This document shows, piece by piece, positions 17,751 to 28,074 of a stretch of DNA of 64,000 bases (the first letter of the stretch is position 1; the number at the start of each line of letters is the position of its first letter). Both the position numbers and the translations under genes were made by a program. Source of the DNA: Terriglobales bacterium (GTDB lineage Bacteria; Acidobacteriota; Terriglobia; Bryobacterales; Bryobacteraceae); assembly GCA_027485675.1 (NCBI GenBank), contig JAIXQP010000040.1, forward strand, positions 1-64,000. The letters are read 5' to 3'. The notes beneath the pieces were generated by a model that saw only the letters and a list, made by a program, of their open reading frames with translations, had not been told where the DNA came from and did no database searches.

Positions 17751-17767
17751 GATCCCTAAGGATCATG
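17748..17767. promoter_or_regulatory. Inverted repeat covering the ADOP start codon
   Basis: CATGATCC at 17748-17755 and GGATCATG at 17760-17767 form a perfect 8-bp inverted repeat with a 4-nt spacer. On the minus strand the AUG of the ADOP gene is in the 3' arm, and the likely ribosome site (UUAGGG) is in the loop and the base of that arm. In mRNA this hairpin would hide the start until a ribosome finishing the upstream kinase gene opened it. Confidence 0.55.
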
Positions 17768-17789
17768 CAACCAAGACAGTCGATGCAAG

Positions 17790-20216
17790 TTATTCCTTAA
17801 CGGTGGCGAGTAAGGCCTTTTGTTCGTCCATCGCTTTTTGGTACTCTTTCCGGTCCGGCCATGCCGCCCGTACGGAAGTATAGAGTTTGATGGAGGTCTC
17901 CACATGAGGGCGGGCACGATTCTTTTGGCCGATCGTCGCGAAGGCGCCGCCGAGTTGGCCATGCAACTCGGCTAGACTGGCGTTCTCGGAGACAGAAGGC
18001 GCGCTCTCGCGAAGGGTCTGGGACCGGATGGCGAGCGCCTGTTCATACCGAGCAATGGACTCAGTGCGCCGATTGAGTTGCCAGAGGCTGCTGGCCACCC
18101 GGGTCAAGGAGTTCGCAACAGCCAGACGGGCCCGTTCATTGGAAGGATCGGCCGCGAGAACGGCCTCGCGCGCGACGAGCGCTTGGGTGGCAAACTCGTT
18201 CGCTTTGGCATGGTTCTTGCGGCGCTGCCAGATCAGCGCGAGATCACTTTGCGCATAGCTCATGTCGAGGCGGGCTTCGAGGTCGGCGGGGTTCGACTCG
18301 AGGCGGGCGAGATCCAGGGCTCTGGCGGCTTCGTACTCCTTCTCCGCCTCATCCAGGCGGTCCAGCCGAATCAGAATGCCACCGATGCGTTTGTGGGCGA
18401 TGGACCGGGACCGTTGGAACTGCCGGCCGTCCGAGCGGGCGGCCTGGTCCCATAGCTTCAAAGCTTCCCGATGCAGTTCGAGCGCCCGGGCGAAATCTCC
18501 GGCGACGACCCGGGATTGGGCTTGTCCGAAGTAACTCTTGGCGAGCTCCTGCGGATAGACGTCCACTATCTTTTGGCGCAGCTCGAACGCCCGCTCCAGG
18601 TGGCGCCTGGCTTCGGCAATGTCTCCGGCGTCCTCATAGTAGGCGGAAAGGGCGTCGTGGGTGCTGGCGAGGTTGCGAATCGCCGCCGGGTCGTTGGGGA
18701 AGGCTTGGGCGACCGCATCGCGGAGGGCCAGCGCCTTCGTGAAGCTGGAGCGCGCGGCCGCGGTCCGGCCCAGGTTGGAGGAGCCGCTAGCCCCTTGCAC
18801 CTCACCGAGCCGCATGTAGCCGTCGCCCAACTCCCGCTGCAAAGTCAGGTCGGAACCGGCCTCGGCGCTCAGCTTGTCGAGGAACGTCAGGGCTCGGGAG
18901 ATAACCAGTTCCCGGGCGGCTGTGGAGCCCGGCAAGGGTTTGATGGCGTCATGAATCTCAAACAGCACGGAGCGAGAGAGCTCCCGGACGTCGTTGAACC
19001 GGGCCTGCGCCCGGCGTCCTTCCCGGAGCGTCGAAAGAACGCCGGCGAGGAGCACGAGCAGCACGAGCGCCGCCGCGGCCAAGCGGCCGGAATGCCGCCG
19101 CACATACTTCCGCGCCAGGTAGAACAACGTCGGGGTGCGGGCCACGACGGGCAAGCCGTCCAGGTATCGGCGGATATCCTCGGCGAATTCGGCAGCGGAG
19201 GCGTAGCGCCGCTGGGGTTCTTTGGCCAACGCCTTGAGGACGATGTTATCGAGATCGCCGGCGAGGCTGGGAACCACCGCGCTGGGGGCGGGGGGCTCCT
19301 GATCGGTAATGATCCGCGCCGCGGCGAGGGGGTCCCCGGTCGGCAGCTTTAAGGGTTTGTCGCCGGTGAGGAGTTCATACAGCAGGACGCCGAGCGAGTA
19401 GATATCGCTGGCGGTGGTGATGACTTCGGCGCGAACCTGCTCCGGGCTGGCGTAGGCGGGCGTCATCAGGTGCATGCCGGTGGCGGTGCGGTCGGCATCC
19501 AAATCATCGAGGAGTTTCGCGATGCCGAAATCGAGGAGCTTCGGTACGCCTTCGGCCGTCACGAGAATATTGGCGGGCTTCAGGTCCCGATGAACGATCA
19601 GCCGTTGATGAGCGCACTGCACCGCCGCGCAGACCGGGCGAAAGAGTTCGAGCCGCTGCCGGACGGAAAGGCGCGCGGTTTCGGCGTAGGTGGTGAGCGG
19701 CTGCCCTTCGATGTATTCGAGGACCAGGTAAGACCGGCCATCGGCCGTCACGCCGGCGTCGAGCAAGCGGGCGATGTTGGGATGTTCGAGGCTTGCGAGA
19801 ATCTGACGTTCCGCTTGAAACCGCCGCAGCATGGCGCCCCGGTCGAGTTCGCGATGCAAAACTTTGATGGCGACAACCTGCTCAAAGTTCTGGTCGTCGC
19901 GGGAGGCCCGGTAAACCATGCCCATGCCGCCTTCGCCAATCGTGGATTCAATCCGGAACGGCCCTACGCGGCTGCCGGGCAGCGTATCGACCGGCTGGGG
20001 CATTTCGGGGCCTAACTCGGCGAAGACGTCCAACTTGGCGGGACGGTCCAAGAAGCCCGTCGCTTCGTCGCTGGCCGCCAACAGGCTCTCCACCTCCGTG
20101 CGCAGTGCCGAGTCGCCCTGGCACTCGGTATCGAGGAACGGCGGCCGGTCCCCGGGCCGGAGTTCGAGCGCGGCCAGAAAGAGTTCCTTCACTCGCTGAC
20201 GGTCGATGCCTGCCAT
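17790..20216 (-). CDS. Ser/Thr protein kinase with TPR region, membrane-bound
   Basis: Hanks-type kinase of 808 residues. The kinase domain spans about 84-350: glycine loop GEGGMGMVY, VAIK with K118, HRDLKPAN with D211, DFG with D229, and SPEQ in the activation segment, so it should be active. One transmembrane helix follows at about 380-400 (LAAAALVLLVLLAGVL). The C-terminal 400 residues are TPR-like helix pairs that would face the periplasm. The N-terminal 80 residues match the usual acidobacterial lead-in (RVKELFLAALELRPGDRPPFL). The ATG at 20216 is preceded by AAGG. It is the first gene of a pair with the ADOP permease. Confidence 0.96.
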   Translation of the reverse strand: MAGIDRQRVKELFLAALELRPGDRPPFLDTECQGDSALRTEVESLLAASDEATGFLDRPAKLDVFAELGPEMPQPVDTLPGSRVGPFRIESTIGEGGMGMVYRASRDDQNFEQVVAIKVLHRELDRGAMLRRFQAERQILASLEHPNIARLLDAGVTADGRSYLVLEYIEGQPLTTYAETARLSVRQRLELFRPVCAAVQCAHQRLIVHRDLKPANILVTAEGVPKLLDFGIAKLLDDLDADRTATGMHLMTPAYASPEQVRAEVITTASDIYSLGVLLYELLTGDKPLKLPTGDPLAAARIITDQEPPAPSAVVPSLAGDLDNIVLKALAKEPQRRYASAAEFAEDIRRYLDGLPVVARTPTLFYLARKYVRRHSGRLAAAALVLLVLLAGVLSTLREGRRAQARFNDVRELSRSVLFEIHDAIKPLPGSTAARELVISRALTFLDKLSAEAGSDLTLQRELGDGYMRLGEVQGASGSSNLGRTAAARSSFTKALALRDAVAQAFPNDPAAIRNLASTHDALSAYYEDAGDIAEARRHLERAFELRQKIVDVYPQELAKSYFGQAQSRVVAGDFARALELHREALKLWDQAARSDGRQFQRSRSIAHKRIGGILIRLDRLDEAEKEYEAARALDLARLESNPADLEARLDMSYAQSDLALIWQRRKNHAKANEFATQALVAREAVLAADPSNERARLAVANSLTRVASSLWQLNRRTESIARYEQALAIRSQTLRESAPSVSENASLAELHGQLGGAFATIGQKNRARPHVETSIKLYTSVRAAWPDRKEYQKAMDEQKALLATVKE

Positions 20217-20220
20217 TCCC

Positions 20221-20247
20221 TTGATTCCAGTGTAGCGCTGCTATTCT
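20221..20247 (+). promoter_or_regulatory. Possible promoter for the amidohydrolase trio
   Basis: TTGATT at 20221-20226 and TATTCT at 20242-20247 resemble -35 and -10 elements with a short 15-nt spacer. The -10 ends 8 nt before the ATG at 20256 and no Shine-Dalgarno is present, so the transcript would be leaderless. The 39-nt gap is shared with the divergent kinase gene. Confidence 0.3.
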
Positions 20248-20255
20248 GTTTTCTA

Positions 20256-21584
20256 ATGCGACGAGTCCTTTGGTGTTTTGGGTTGGTGGCTGCCTGTGCT
20301 TTGGCGCAACCGGCGGGTTCCGGAGTGCTTGCCATCCGCGGGGCGAGGATCCATACGGTGAGCGGCCCGGTGCTGGCGAGCGGCAATGTAGTTTTGCGAA
20401 ACGGGCTGATTGAGGCGGTGGGCGCCAACGTGGCGATTCCGCCGGAGGCCTTTGTGATTGACGGGGCCGGGCTCCAGGTCTATCCCGGCCTGATTGATTC
20501 CCTCAGCACTTGGGGCTTGCCCGCTGCGCCGGGCCGTCCCACCGGGGCGCCCAACCCGGCGCCGACGCCGGTGACCCCGGCGGTGTTGGAGCAGAGAATT
20601 CAGACACTCGACGACGGCGGCCCGGAGGAGCGTCCCTCCAACACCAGTTGGGTGCGCGCTGCCGATCTGCTGGATCCGAAACTGCCCACCTTGGCCGCGG
20701 CCCGCAACGCCGGTTACACCACGGCCATCGGCTTTCCCGGCACGAACGTTTTCGCCGGGCAGGGAAGCGCCTACAACGTGGCGGGCAGCCGCGCCCGGCA
20801 GATGGTGATTGAAGATGGCGTGGGGCAGATGATCACGTTGCCGGTGCGGGGCTTCGGCGGCGGCTTCCCCGGTTCGCTGATCGGCATCATCTCGTACGTA
20901 CGGCAGATCTACGCCGACGCGGAACATTACAAAGCGGTCCAGGCGCTCTACGAGAAAGACCCGCGCGGCTTGCCGCGGCCCCCGTATGACCGGGCTCTCG
21001 ATGGCGTGATCGCCTCGCGGCGCCTGCTGCTGCCGGCGGGCCGCCTGGCCGAGATCGATCGGATGCTCCGCTTCGGGCAGGAGTTGAAGCAGCCGCTGGT
21101 GCTCTACGGCGGCACCGAGGCCTTTCGCGGCGCGGCGCTGTTGGCCGCGGCGAAGGTACCGATGCTGATCAACCTGCGCTGGCCGGAAGCCGAGCGGGAC
21201 GCCGATCCGTTCGTGAAGGAGTCCTTGCGCGTTTTGGAGACGCGGGACCTGGCGCCCACCGGACCGGCGGAACTGGCCAAGGCCGGCGTGAAGTTCGCTT
21301 TCTACTCGGGCGGCGTCGAGCGCCCGGCGGATTTGCGCAAAGCGATCAAGAAGGCGGTGGACGCGGGGTTGAGTAAAGAGGACGCTCTCAAGGCGCTGAC
21401 GCTCTACCCGGCCCAGATCTTCGGCATCGACAACCGGCTGGGTTCGCTCGAAGCCGGAAAGATCGCCAATCTCACCGTGATCGACGGCGACCTGTTTGAC
21501 GATCGCGCCAAGCTGAAATTCACCATCATCGACGGCGTCAAGTACGAACCCACGCCCGAAGCTACTCCGGAGTCCAACCGATGA
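20256..21584 (+). CDS. Amidohydrolase-fold protein 1, metal site lost
   Basis: The 442-residue protein has a Sec signal (MRRVLWCFGLVAACALA) and the small beta-sandwich plus TIM-barrel plan of amidohydrolases: RGARIHTVSG, VYPGLIDS, and the C-terminal TLYPAQIFGIDNRLGSLEAGKIANLTVIDGD. The catalytic site is degenerate. The usual PGxIDxHxH reads PGLIDSLSTWG, and the later His and Asp ligand positions read LVLYGG and FAFYSGG. It is therefore probably not a hydrolase on its own. It overlaps the next gene by 4 nt (ATGA) and is first of three coupled paralogues; a structural or substrate-binding partner role is an inference. Confidence 0.85.
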   Translation: MRRVLWCFGLVAACALAQPAGSGVLAIRGARIHTVSGPVLASGNVVLRNGLIEAVGANVAIPPEAFVIDGAGLQVYPGLIDSLSTWGLPAAPGRPTGAPNPAPTPVTPAVLEQRIQTLDDGGPEERPSNTSWVRAADLLDPKLPTLAAARNAGYTTAIGFPGTNVFAGQGSAYNVAGSRARQMVIEDGVGQMITLPVRGFGGGFPGSLIGIISYVRQIYADAEHYKAVQALYEKDPRGLPRPPYDRALDGVIASRRLLLPAGRLAEIDRMLRFGQELKQPLVLYGGTEAFRGAALLAAAKVPMLINLRWPEAERDADPFVKESLRVLETRDLAPTGPAELAKAGVKFAFYSGGVERPADLRKAIKKAVDAGLSKEDALKALTLYPAQIFGIDNRLGSLEAGKIANLTVIDGDLFDDRAKLKFTIIDGVKYEPTPEATPESNR

Positions 21585-22912
21585 ACCGACGCCTCTTTCT
21601 CTCTACGCTCGCCTCCGCTTCGCTTCTGCGGGCCGTGGGCGAAACGATCCTGATCAAGAACGCCAAGATCCTCACGGTCACCAAAGGCCGCGTCGATGGG
21701 TCGCTGCTGATTCGCGATGGCAAGATTGCCGAAATCGGCGCGAGCGTCATGGCGCCGGCCGGGGCGGTGACCATTGACGCCGCCGGCGGATTCCTGATGC
21801 CGGGCATTGTGGACTGCCACGCCCATGTGGGGGCGGACGCCATCAACGAAGGCACCATTTCGGTTTCGTCCATGGTGCGGATTGAAGATGTTCTGGCGCC
21901 GGATGACATTCAAATCTACCGGGGGCTGGCCGCGGGGGTGACCACCTCCAATGTGCTGCATGGATCCGCCAACACGATCGGCGGCCAGTGCAGCGTCGTG
22001 AAGATGCGCTGGGGCAAGCCGGCGACGCAGATGGTGTTTTCCGGCGCGAAGCCGGGCATTAAGTTTGCGCTCGGCGAGAATGTGAAGCGTTCCGGCAGCA
22101 ACACGAACTTCGGCGCCACGCTGCGTTACCCCGCCACGCGGATGGGCGTCGAGGACGTGGTCCGCGAAGCGTTCAACGATGCCCGCGCCTATCAGCGCCA
22201 GCGCGATGAGTACCAGACGCGGGCCGGCAAAGGCGAACGCGTGGCGCCGCCCCGCCGCGACTTCAAACTGGAGCCGCTCGTGGAGGTGCTCGAAGGCAAG
22301 CGCCTGGTGCATGCGCACTGCTACCGGTCCGACGAGATCCTGATGCTGCTGCGCGCGGCCGAGGAGTTCGGCTTTAAGATCCGCACGCTGCAGCATGGCC
22401 TTGAAGCCTACAAAGTGGCCAAGGAGATTGCCAAGCACGGAGCGGGAGTTTCCACCTTTGCCGACTCCTGGAGCTACAAGATCGAAGCCTACGATGCGAT
22501 TCCCTACAATGCCGCGCTGTGCATGAAGGCCGGCGTGCTGACTTCGCTCAATACCGACGCGCCGGTTACGCAGCAACGCCATTTGCTACAGGACGCCGCC
22601 AAGACCCAGCGCTACGGGCAGTTGACCGACGACGAAGCGTTGTCGCTCGTCACCATCAACCCGGCGAAGCAGTTGATGATCGAAGACCGCGTGGGTTCGC
22701 TCGAGGTGGGCAAGGATGCCGACATCGTCCTGACGGACAAGCATCCGCTCTCCCTCTACACCAAAGTGCAGAAGGTGTTCATCGACGGCGAGGTCTACTT
22801 CGACCGCGAACAGGACGTCCGCGAACGGAGCCTGCGCGCCGCGCGCCGAAAGGCGCTGGCGGAGAAACTGAAACCGGCCGCGCCTCCGGCGCAGAAGAAA
22901 GGAGCCCGCTAA
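21581..22912 (+). CDS. Amidohydrolase, metal ligands intact
   Basis: The 443-residue protein resembles imidazolonepropionase-like amidohydrolases. Motifs are PGIVDCHAHVG (HxH metal ligands), LVHAHCYRSDE and TLQHGLEAYK (barrel histidines) and LTSLNTDAP (the catalytic Asp), so it should bind one or two metals and hydrolyse an amide, peptide or cyclic substrate. The N-terminus MNRRLFLSTLASASLLRAVG is a signal peptide with paired Arg, consistent with periplasmic export. It overlaps the genes on both sides (ATGA before, TAATG after). It is the only member of the trio with a complete active site. Confidence 0.92.
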   Translation: MNRRLFLSTLASASLLRAVGETILIKNAKILTVTKGRVDGSLLIRDGKIAEIGASVMAPAGAVTIDAAGGFLMPGIVDCHAHVGADAINEGTISVSSMVRIEDVLAPDDIQIYRGLAAGVTTSNVLHGSANTIGGQCSVVKMRWGKPATQMVFSGAKPGIKFALGENVKRSGSNTNFGATLRYPATRMGVEDVVREAFNDARAYQRQRDEYQTRAGKGERVAPPRRDFKLEPLVEVLEGKRLVHAHCYRSDEILMLLRAAEEFGFKIRTLQHGLEAYKVAKEIAKHGAGVSTFADSWSYKIEAYDAIPYNAALCMKAGVLTSLNTDAPVTQQRHLLQDAAKTQRYGQLTDDEALSLVTINPAKQLMIEDRVGSLEVGKDADIVLTDKHPLSLYTKVQKVFIDGEVYFDREQDVRERSLRAARRKALAEKLKPAAPPAQKKGAR

Positions 22913-24174
22913 TGAATCGGCTGATAACCCTGGCGGTGTTGGCCGCCGCTTCCCTGGCGCACGCCGAAAACTTTGCCTTGCGGGGCGTGACCATTCATCC
23001 GGTGAGCGCCGTCGAGATTCCGAATGCCGTGCTGGTGGTCACCGGCGACCGCATCACCGACTTCGGACCGAAGGCCGCGATTCCCAAGGGCCATAAGGTG
23101 GTAGAAGCCAAGGGCCTGCATGTGTATCCGGGCATGATTGATTCGGCCAGTGTACTCGGCCTGAGCGAAATCGGCTCCGTGCGGGAGACGCAGGACATCG
23201 CCGAACTCGGCGACTTCAACCCGCAGTTGCGCACGATGATCGCGGTGAACCCCGGCAGCGAACACATCCCGGTAAGCCGGGCCAACGGCATCACGAGCAG
23301 CGTGGTGGTACCCTCGGGCGGCTTCATTGGTGGGCAGGCGTCCATCATGCACCTGGATGGCTGGACCTGGGAGGAGATGGCCGTCTCCCCTTCGGCGGCG
23401 ATGCAGATGCGGCTCCCCTCGCAAGAGGCTACGGTCACCGGGCGGGCCCTCGGCACCGGCCGCCGGCCCTACGCCGAAGTGAAGCGCCGCTACGAGGAGC
23501 AGATGCAGCAGGTGCGCCTGTTCTTTGAGGCCGCACGCGCCTATCAGGCCCGCAAGGCGAATCCAGTGTTGGGCTTTAAGCCGGACTTGCGCCTGGAGGC
23601 GATGATTCCGGTGCTCGAAGGCAAGACGCCGCTGATGATTGTGGCGCCGAAGGAACGAGCCATTCGCGATGCGTTGGCCTTTGCCGAACGCGAGAAGGTG
23701 AAGGTGATTCTGGCCGGGGTGCGTGAGGTGGATCCGTTCCTCGAAGAGCTCGGCCGCAAGAAGATTCCCGTGATTCTTCCCGACCTCTATCAGGTGCCGC
23801 TCGAAGAAGACGCGAGCATTGACGAACCGCTCGATATCCCGGCCAAACTGGCCAAGGCGGGCATCCCGTTCGCCTTCGGCAGCTACAACATCGAACGGCC
23901 GCGGAATCTGCCGTTCCAGGCGGGCAACGCCGTGGGCAACGGCCTTTCGCACGATGCGGCGATCCGGGCCTTGACCCTGGGCGCTGCCGAGATCTGGGGC
24001 GTCGCGGACCGTTTGGGTTCCATCGACAAGGGCAAATTCGCCGACTTCATTCTGACCGACGGCGACCCGCTCGAACCGAAGACGCAGATCCGGCAGATGT
24101 GGATTCTGGGCAAGCCCGTGAGCCTGGAGAACCGCCACACGAAGCTCTACGAACAGTATAAGAAGCGGCTTTAG
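22912..24174 (+). CDS. Amidohydrolase-fold protein 3, metal site lost
   Basis: Starting at the ATG of TAATG (22912), with AAAGGAG upstream, the 420-residue product begins [20 protein letters not shown], a clear Sec signal. It has the amidohydrolase plan ([44 protein letters not shown]). In place of HxH it has SAS, and the later ligand positions read MIVAPKE and FAFGSYNIE. As in protein 1, all metal ligands are gone. An in-frame extension upstream to 22519 is an overlap artefact. The stop overlaps the convergent DUF1552 gene by 3 nt. Confidence 0.85.
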   Translation: MNRLITLAVLAAASLAHAENFALRGVTIHPVSAVEIPNAVLVVTGDRITDFGPKAAIPKGHKVVEAKGLHVYPGMIDSASVLGLSEIGSVRETQDIAELGDFNPQLRTMIAVNPGSEHIPVSRANGITSSVVVPSGGFIGGQASIMHLDGWTWEEMAVSPSAAMQMRLPSQEATVTGRALGTGRRPYAEVKRRYEEQMQQVRLFFEAARAYQARKANPVLGFKPDLRLEAMIPVLEGKTPLMIVAPKERAIRDALAFAEREKVKVILAGVREVDPFLEELGRKKIPVILPDLYQVPLEEDASIDEPLDIPAKLAKAGIPFAFGSYNIERPRNLPFQAGNAVGNGLSHDAAIRALTLGAAEIWGVADRLGSIDKGKFADFILTDGDPLEPKTQIRQMWILGKPVSLENRHTKLYEQYKKRL

Positions 24175-25472
24175 GCCAATTCCAATCCCCGCATGGGACC
24201 CGTGGCGGTGGCGAAACGATCCGTCTCGATTCCCATGCGTTGCAGCATGCTGATGAAGAGATTCGGCAGCGGGTAATTGCGCTCACCCGGGAAGGCCAAG
24301 TGCTGACCATGGCGGAAGCCGCCTCCGGCCAGCAGCACCGGCAGATCGTTGGTCGTATGCTTGTTGGCATCGCCGAAGTTACTGCCGTAGAGCACCATGC
24401 TGCGGTCGAGCAGGGTTGAAGCGCCTTCGCCGGCCCCGCGGAGCTTGGTGAGCAGTTCGGCGAGCAGGCGCATGTGCCAGCGGTCGATGGCGGCCAACTG
24501 CGCCAGCTTGCTCTCATTGCGGCCGTGGTGCGAGAGGTTGTGATAACCGTCGGTGATCTCGATGCCTTCGACATCAATCGCCGGTGAGTTCGTGCTATCG
24601 AGGAAGAGGGTGATGAGCCGGGTGGAATCGGTCTCAAAGGCCAGACGCGCCAGGTTGTACATCAGGCGTGTCTTCTGCAGGTAGGCGCGGCTGCTGTCCG
24701 GGTCCACCGGCTCCTTCTCCTTGGTCACCGGTTTGGGCTTCCGCTCCCACGCCTGGGCCAGAAGCATGCGGCGCTCGAGTTCCCGCACCCCAGTGACGTA
24801 CTGATCGAGCCGGGCGCGGTCCTCAGCGCCCAGCTCCCGTTGCAGGGTTCCCGCGTGGCCGGCGACGCTGTCGAGAATGCTTTCGCCTTGCCGTAGACGC
24901 GCCACCTGCTTTTCGATCTCTTCGGCGGAGCCTTGCAGAAACAGCCGCCGGTAGACCTGCGCGGCGCTATCTTCGCAAGGGATCATCACGCCGGCGCCGG
25001 TCCACGTGAGACTCCGCTGGCCCCGGTTGACGTTCACCCCGAGGGTGAGAGAAGGGAAGCGCGTTTCCACTCCGATCTGGTCCGCCATGAACTGATCGAG
25101 CGAGATGGAGTTGCGGAAGCCGCCGTTGGCCGGATGGGGCGCGGCCGTCAGGAAGCAGACCTCTGAGGCGTGGCTGCCGTCGACATCGGGATGCGAAACG
25201 CCGCTGAAAACGGTGAAGTCCTGGCGGTGCGCCTTGAGCTCTTCGAGATAGGGAGAGAGCGTATAGCCGCGGCCGGCGCTGGCCGGAAAGAAGCCGTTGG
25301 GCAGCACGCCCAGGTTATTGCAGATGGCCAGCATGCGGCGGGGCGCCGGCTTCTCCGCCGCAAACGCCGGCCGCATGGCATCGAGCAGCGGCAGAGCCAT
25401 CGCCACCCCGGCGCCCCGCAGCAGGCGGCGGCGGTTGATCGGATTCGGAACCTGAATAAATGGATGGGACAT
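24171..25472 (-). CDS. DUF1552 exported protein
   Basis: DUF1552 proteins are found in planctomycetes, acidobacteria and myxobacteria, nearly always beside DUF1592-type cytochrome-like proteins; the function is unknown. The start MSHPF at 25472 has AAGGAG 6 nt upstream. The N-terminus contains [20 protein letters not shown], a twin-arginine signal. Family motifs include [37 protein letters not shown] and [16 protein letters not shown]. It follows the DUF1592 gene by 11 nt, so the two form an operon. The fold is probably related to DUF1501/sulfatases, by inference. Confidence 0.92.
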   Translation of the reverse strand: MSHPFIQVPNPINRRRLLRGAGVAMALPLLDAMRPAFAAEKPAPRRMLAICNNLGVLPNGFFPASAGRGYTLSPYLEELKAHRQDFTVFSGVSHPDVDGSHASEVCFLTAAPHPANGGFRNSISLDQFMADQIGVETRFPSLTLGVNVNRGQRSLTWTGAGVMIPCEDSAAQVYRRLFLQGSAEEIEKQVARLRQGESILDSVAGHAGTLQRELGAEDRARLDQYVTGVRELERRMLLAQAWERKPKPVTKEKEPVDPDSSRAYLQKTRLMYNLARLAFETDSTRLITLFLDSTNSPAIDVEGIEITDGYHNLSHHGRNESKLAQLAAIDRWHMRLLAELLTKLRGAGEGASTLLDRSMVLYGSNFGDANKHTTNDLPVLLAGGGFRHGQHLAFPGERNYPLPNLFISMLQRMGIETDRFATATGPMRGLELA

Positions 25473-25483
25473 GAAACGCTCCT

Positions 25484-27955
25484 TCACTTGCTGCGGAACA
25501 GCTCACTTTGCACGATCTCATGAATCAGCGACCGCACGCGGAACTGCGAAGCGGAAGCCGTTTGCAGAATCCGGTCTACCGCCGCGCGGTCCGCGAAGCC
25601 GGCGGGCGAACCCGTGGCGTACACGAGTAACTGTTGGACCAGATTGCGGGCGATCTGCCGGTCGTTGGCGGCCAACAGGCGCTTCAGCTCCTTGACGTCA
25701 GCGAACCGTTCGCCGCTGGCCAGCACGGCCGAAGCATCCACCACCGGCCCCTGCCGGAACGCGAAGGCATGGCCGTTCTTGCCGACACCTTTGACGGCGT
25801 CGCCCTCGGCCGTCGAACGGTAGCGTTCCCGCCAGCCGCCGAGCACGTCGAAGTTCTCGAGGGCAAAGCCCGGAGGGTCGATCTTGTTGTGGCAGACGGC
25901 GCAGGAGCGGATGGAGCGGTGCTGCTCCAACTGCTGCCGGATGGTGGTGGCTCCGCGCGTGTCCGGTTCCACCGCGGGCGTGCCGGGCGGCGGAGGAGGC
26001 GGCGGGTCGCCAAGCAGGCGTTCCTGAATCCAAACGCCGCGGAGGACCGGCGAGGTAGTGGTGCCGTTGGCCGTCACTTTCAACACGCTGGCTTGCGTGA
26101 GCAAGCCGCCGCGAACGCTTCCGGGTGGCAGGGCCACGCGCCGCATCGCCACGCCATCCACCCCGACGATGCCGTAGTGCTTAGCCAGGTGGCTATTGAG
26201 TATCGTGAAATCCGCGTCGAGGAGCGTCCGGGCCGGCAGGTTCTTTCGGACGATTTCGGCAAAGAACAGCCGCGTTTCGTTGACGGAGGATTCGACGAGC
26301 AGGTCGTCGAGATAGTAGTCCGGATACAAGACGACGTCGGGAGTCGTGTCGCCCACTTTGCGCAGGTCGAGCCAATAGTCGAGGAAGGCGTCGAAGAAGC
26401 GCGTGGATTTCGGGTCGCGGAGCAGGCGTTCGGTCTGCGCCCGCAAGACGGAAGGGTTCAGCAGGCGCCCGTTGTCGGCAAGCGCGCGCAACTCCGCGTC
26501 CGGCGGGCCGTTTGAGAGGAAGTAGGACAAGCGGCTGGCCAGGGCCGTGCCCGGCAGGCGGCCGGGTTGCTCTTCGAGGAAGAGAAAGCCGGGGGAGCAG
26601 AGGATGGCCGTGTAGGCCGCCAGCATCGCTTCGGTCCACTCTTTCGGATGCGTCTGCAGGCGGCGTTGCGCGATGGCGAGGTAGCGCTGCCGTTCGGCGG
26701 CGGTGGGCGGCCGGCGGTAGGCCCGGTCGAGGAAGCTGTTCAGAAGCGGGGCCACCTCTTCGGCGCGGGTAGGCATCGGGAGGGCGGGGGCCGCGTTGGG
26801 GAACGGGCCTTCCACCTCCATCCAGCGATAGGCCACGCCGGGCATCCCCTCTGCCGAAGCGTCCGGGCTGCCAATGAAGCCAGGCCGCGAACGGAACAGG
26901 CGCGAGGCGTCCGGCAGGATGGATTCGCCGGGCAGAAGGTGGACCGTCAAGGTTTGTTCCGCAGGCTCCGGCGTCACGTCGAAGGAGCCGAGCAGACGCT
27001 TTTCTCCGCCCCGGCTAAAGGCATAGAGTGTGACGGGTTCAGTGGTTCTTCCCTTCGAGGTACGTTCGCGCAGGGGCCGCCACCAGGACGGGCGGTCGCC
27101 CTGCTTGTACTCATACCATTCGGTTCCGATCCAGACGGTGTAGGCGCTGAAGCGGATCTGATAGCGTCCGCCGACGGCCGCGGTGAACTGATCGAAGTGA
27201 TACTCATTGCCAGTGTAGGTGCTGGCCGGGGTGACGAAGGCCTCTACGTCGCGGGTCTTCGGATCGCTGAAGGGCGCTTTTTCCGCGAGTACCTCAGGCT
27301 GCGCCGTATAGCCGATTACGGGAATGGTGGCGCGTTCCGGATGGCGGTTGAAGGAGGTGTAGCGCATGCGCGCCTGCAGGCGCTTCTGGTCCCGCGCGTA
27401 GTAGCGTTGCTTGGCCGGTGGCTGCGCGTTCGAAGCGAGAACCTGCCGCAGGGCGGCGTCGGCGGTCTCCATGTAGCGGGCAATCTGCACATGGGAAATG
27501 TCGAGGGCCTGCCCGGACTTGTTCAATCGCTGCACGAGGCCATCTTCGGGCAGGGAATCGCGCAGCTCCAGCCAGGGAGCCTGGAGCAGGTCGCGGAGTG
27601 AGTTCTCGAATTCGTAACGGTTCAGCCGCCGGAGCATGGCGCGGCCGTGGGTCTGACGGTGAGCCAATTCAGTGGTGCGCAACTGTTGGCCGATCGCGGA
27701 TAGAAACTCCTGCTTGCCGGTGAGCGCCGCCCCGCCCGGCGGCATGGCGCCCCGGGCCACCGCATCATGAACGCGAACCCATACGGCCCGGACCGCGGCG
27801 TCGTCCCAGCGTTCCGGCAGAGCTTTCAGGTCCAGGCCCGCCGCCGGCTTGCTTCCTTGATGACAACCCGCGCAAGTGCGCTCCAGAAAAGCCGCGGCTT
27901 CTCCGGCGTAGGCAGCCGCGGCAACCGCCAGAAAGGGGAGAATTCGTCCGAACAC
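25484..27955 (-). CDS. DUF1592/DUF1588/DUF1585 exported cytochrome-like protein
   Basis: A large (823 aa) secreted protein of the planctomycete-type PSCyt1/DUF1587/DUF1592/DUF1588/DUF1585 architecture. It has a Sec signal ([13 protein letters not shown]) and an N-terminal c-type heme motif CAGCH. A carbohydrate-binding-like insertion lies in the middle. The central domain has [14 protein letters not shown] and FLFLEEQPG, and the C-terminal part has [20 protein letters not shown] (second CxxCH) and ending [19 protein letters not shown]. Such proteins are thought to handle surface redox or polymer breakdown, but no reaction is proven. The start codon is GTG at 27955. It is first in an operon with DUF1552. 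Confidence 0.93.
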   Translation of the reverse strand: MFGRILPFLAVAAAAYAGEAAAFLERTCAGCHQGSKPAAGLDLKALPERWDDAAVRAVWVRVHDAVARGAMPPGGAALTGKQEFLSAIGQQLRTTELAHRQTHGRAMLRRLNRYEFENSLRDLLQAPWLELRDSLPEDGLVQRLNKSGQALDISHVQIARYMETADAALRQVLASNAQPPAKQRYYARDQKRLQARMRYTSFNRHPERATIPVIGYTAQPEVLAEKAPFSDPKTRDVEAFVTPASTYTGNEYHFDQFTAAVGGRYQIRFSAYTVWIGTEWYEYKQGDRPSWWRPLRERTSKGRTTEPVTLYAFSRGGEKRLLGSFDVTPEPAEQTLTVHLLPGESILPDASRLFRSRPGFIGSPDASAEGMPGVAYRWMEVEGPFPNAAPALPMPTRAEEVAPLLNSFLDRAYRRPPTAAERQRYLAIAQRRLQTHPKEWTEAMLAAYTAILCSPGFLFLEEQPGRLPGTALASRLSYFLSNGPPDAELRALADNGRLLNPSVLRAQTERLLRDPKSTRFFDAFLDYWLDLRKVGDTTPDVVLYPDYYLDDLLVESSVNETRLFFAEIVRKNLPARTLLDADFTILNSHLAKHYGIVGVDGVAMRRVALPPGSVRGGLLTQASVLKVTANGTTTSPVLRGVWIQERLLGDPPPPPPPGTPAVEPDTRGATTIRQQLEQHRSIRSCAVCHNKIDPPGFALENFDVLGGWRERYRSTAEGDAVKGVGKNGHAFAFRQGPVVDASAVLASGERFADVKELKRLLAANDRQIARNLVQQLLVYATGSPAGFADRAAVDRILQTASASQFRVRSLIHEIVQSELFRSK

Positions 27956-28009
27956 TGCCCGAGTGTATCGGTGCTCGAAACGGGAGTCAAATCAAAACAT
28001 TCTTATTCT

Positions 28010-28039
28010 CTTGCGTATTTTCGAAACTCCGCCTAAGAT
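28010..28039 (+). promoter_or_regulatory. Possible sigma-70 promoter before the CheB-CheR fusion
   Basis: TTGCGT at 28010-28015 and TAAGAT at 28034-28039 are separated by 18 nt in an AT-richer stretch of the divergent intergenic region. Transcription would begin near 28046, consistent with either the TTG at 28054 or the ATG at 28075. Confidence 0.35.
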
Positions 28040-28074
28040 ACGGAAATCCTGCTTTGAACAAGCTACCTCCTGGA

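Noticed and set aside
22519-22911. N-terminal extension of the third amidohydrolase
   Set aside because: It overlaps the second gene in another frame; a Shine-Dalgarno and signal peptide mark the start at 22912.
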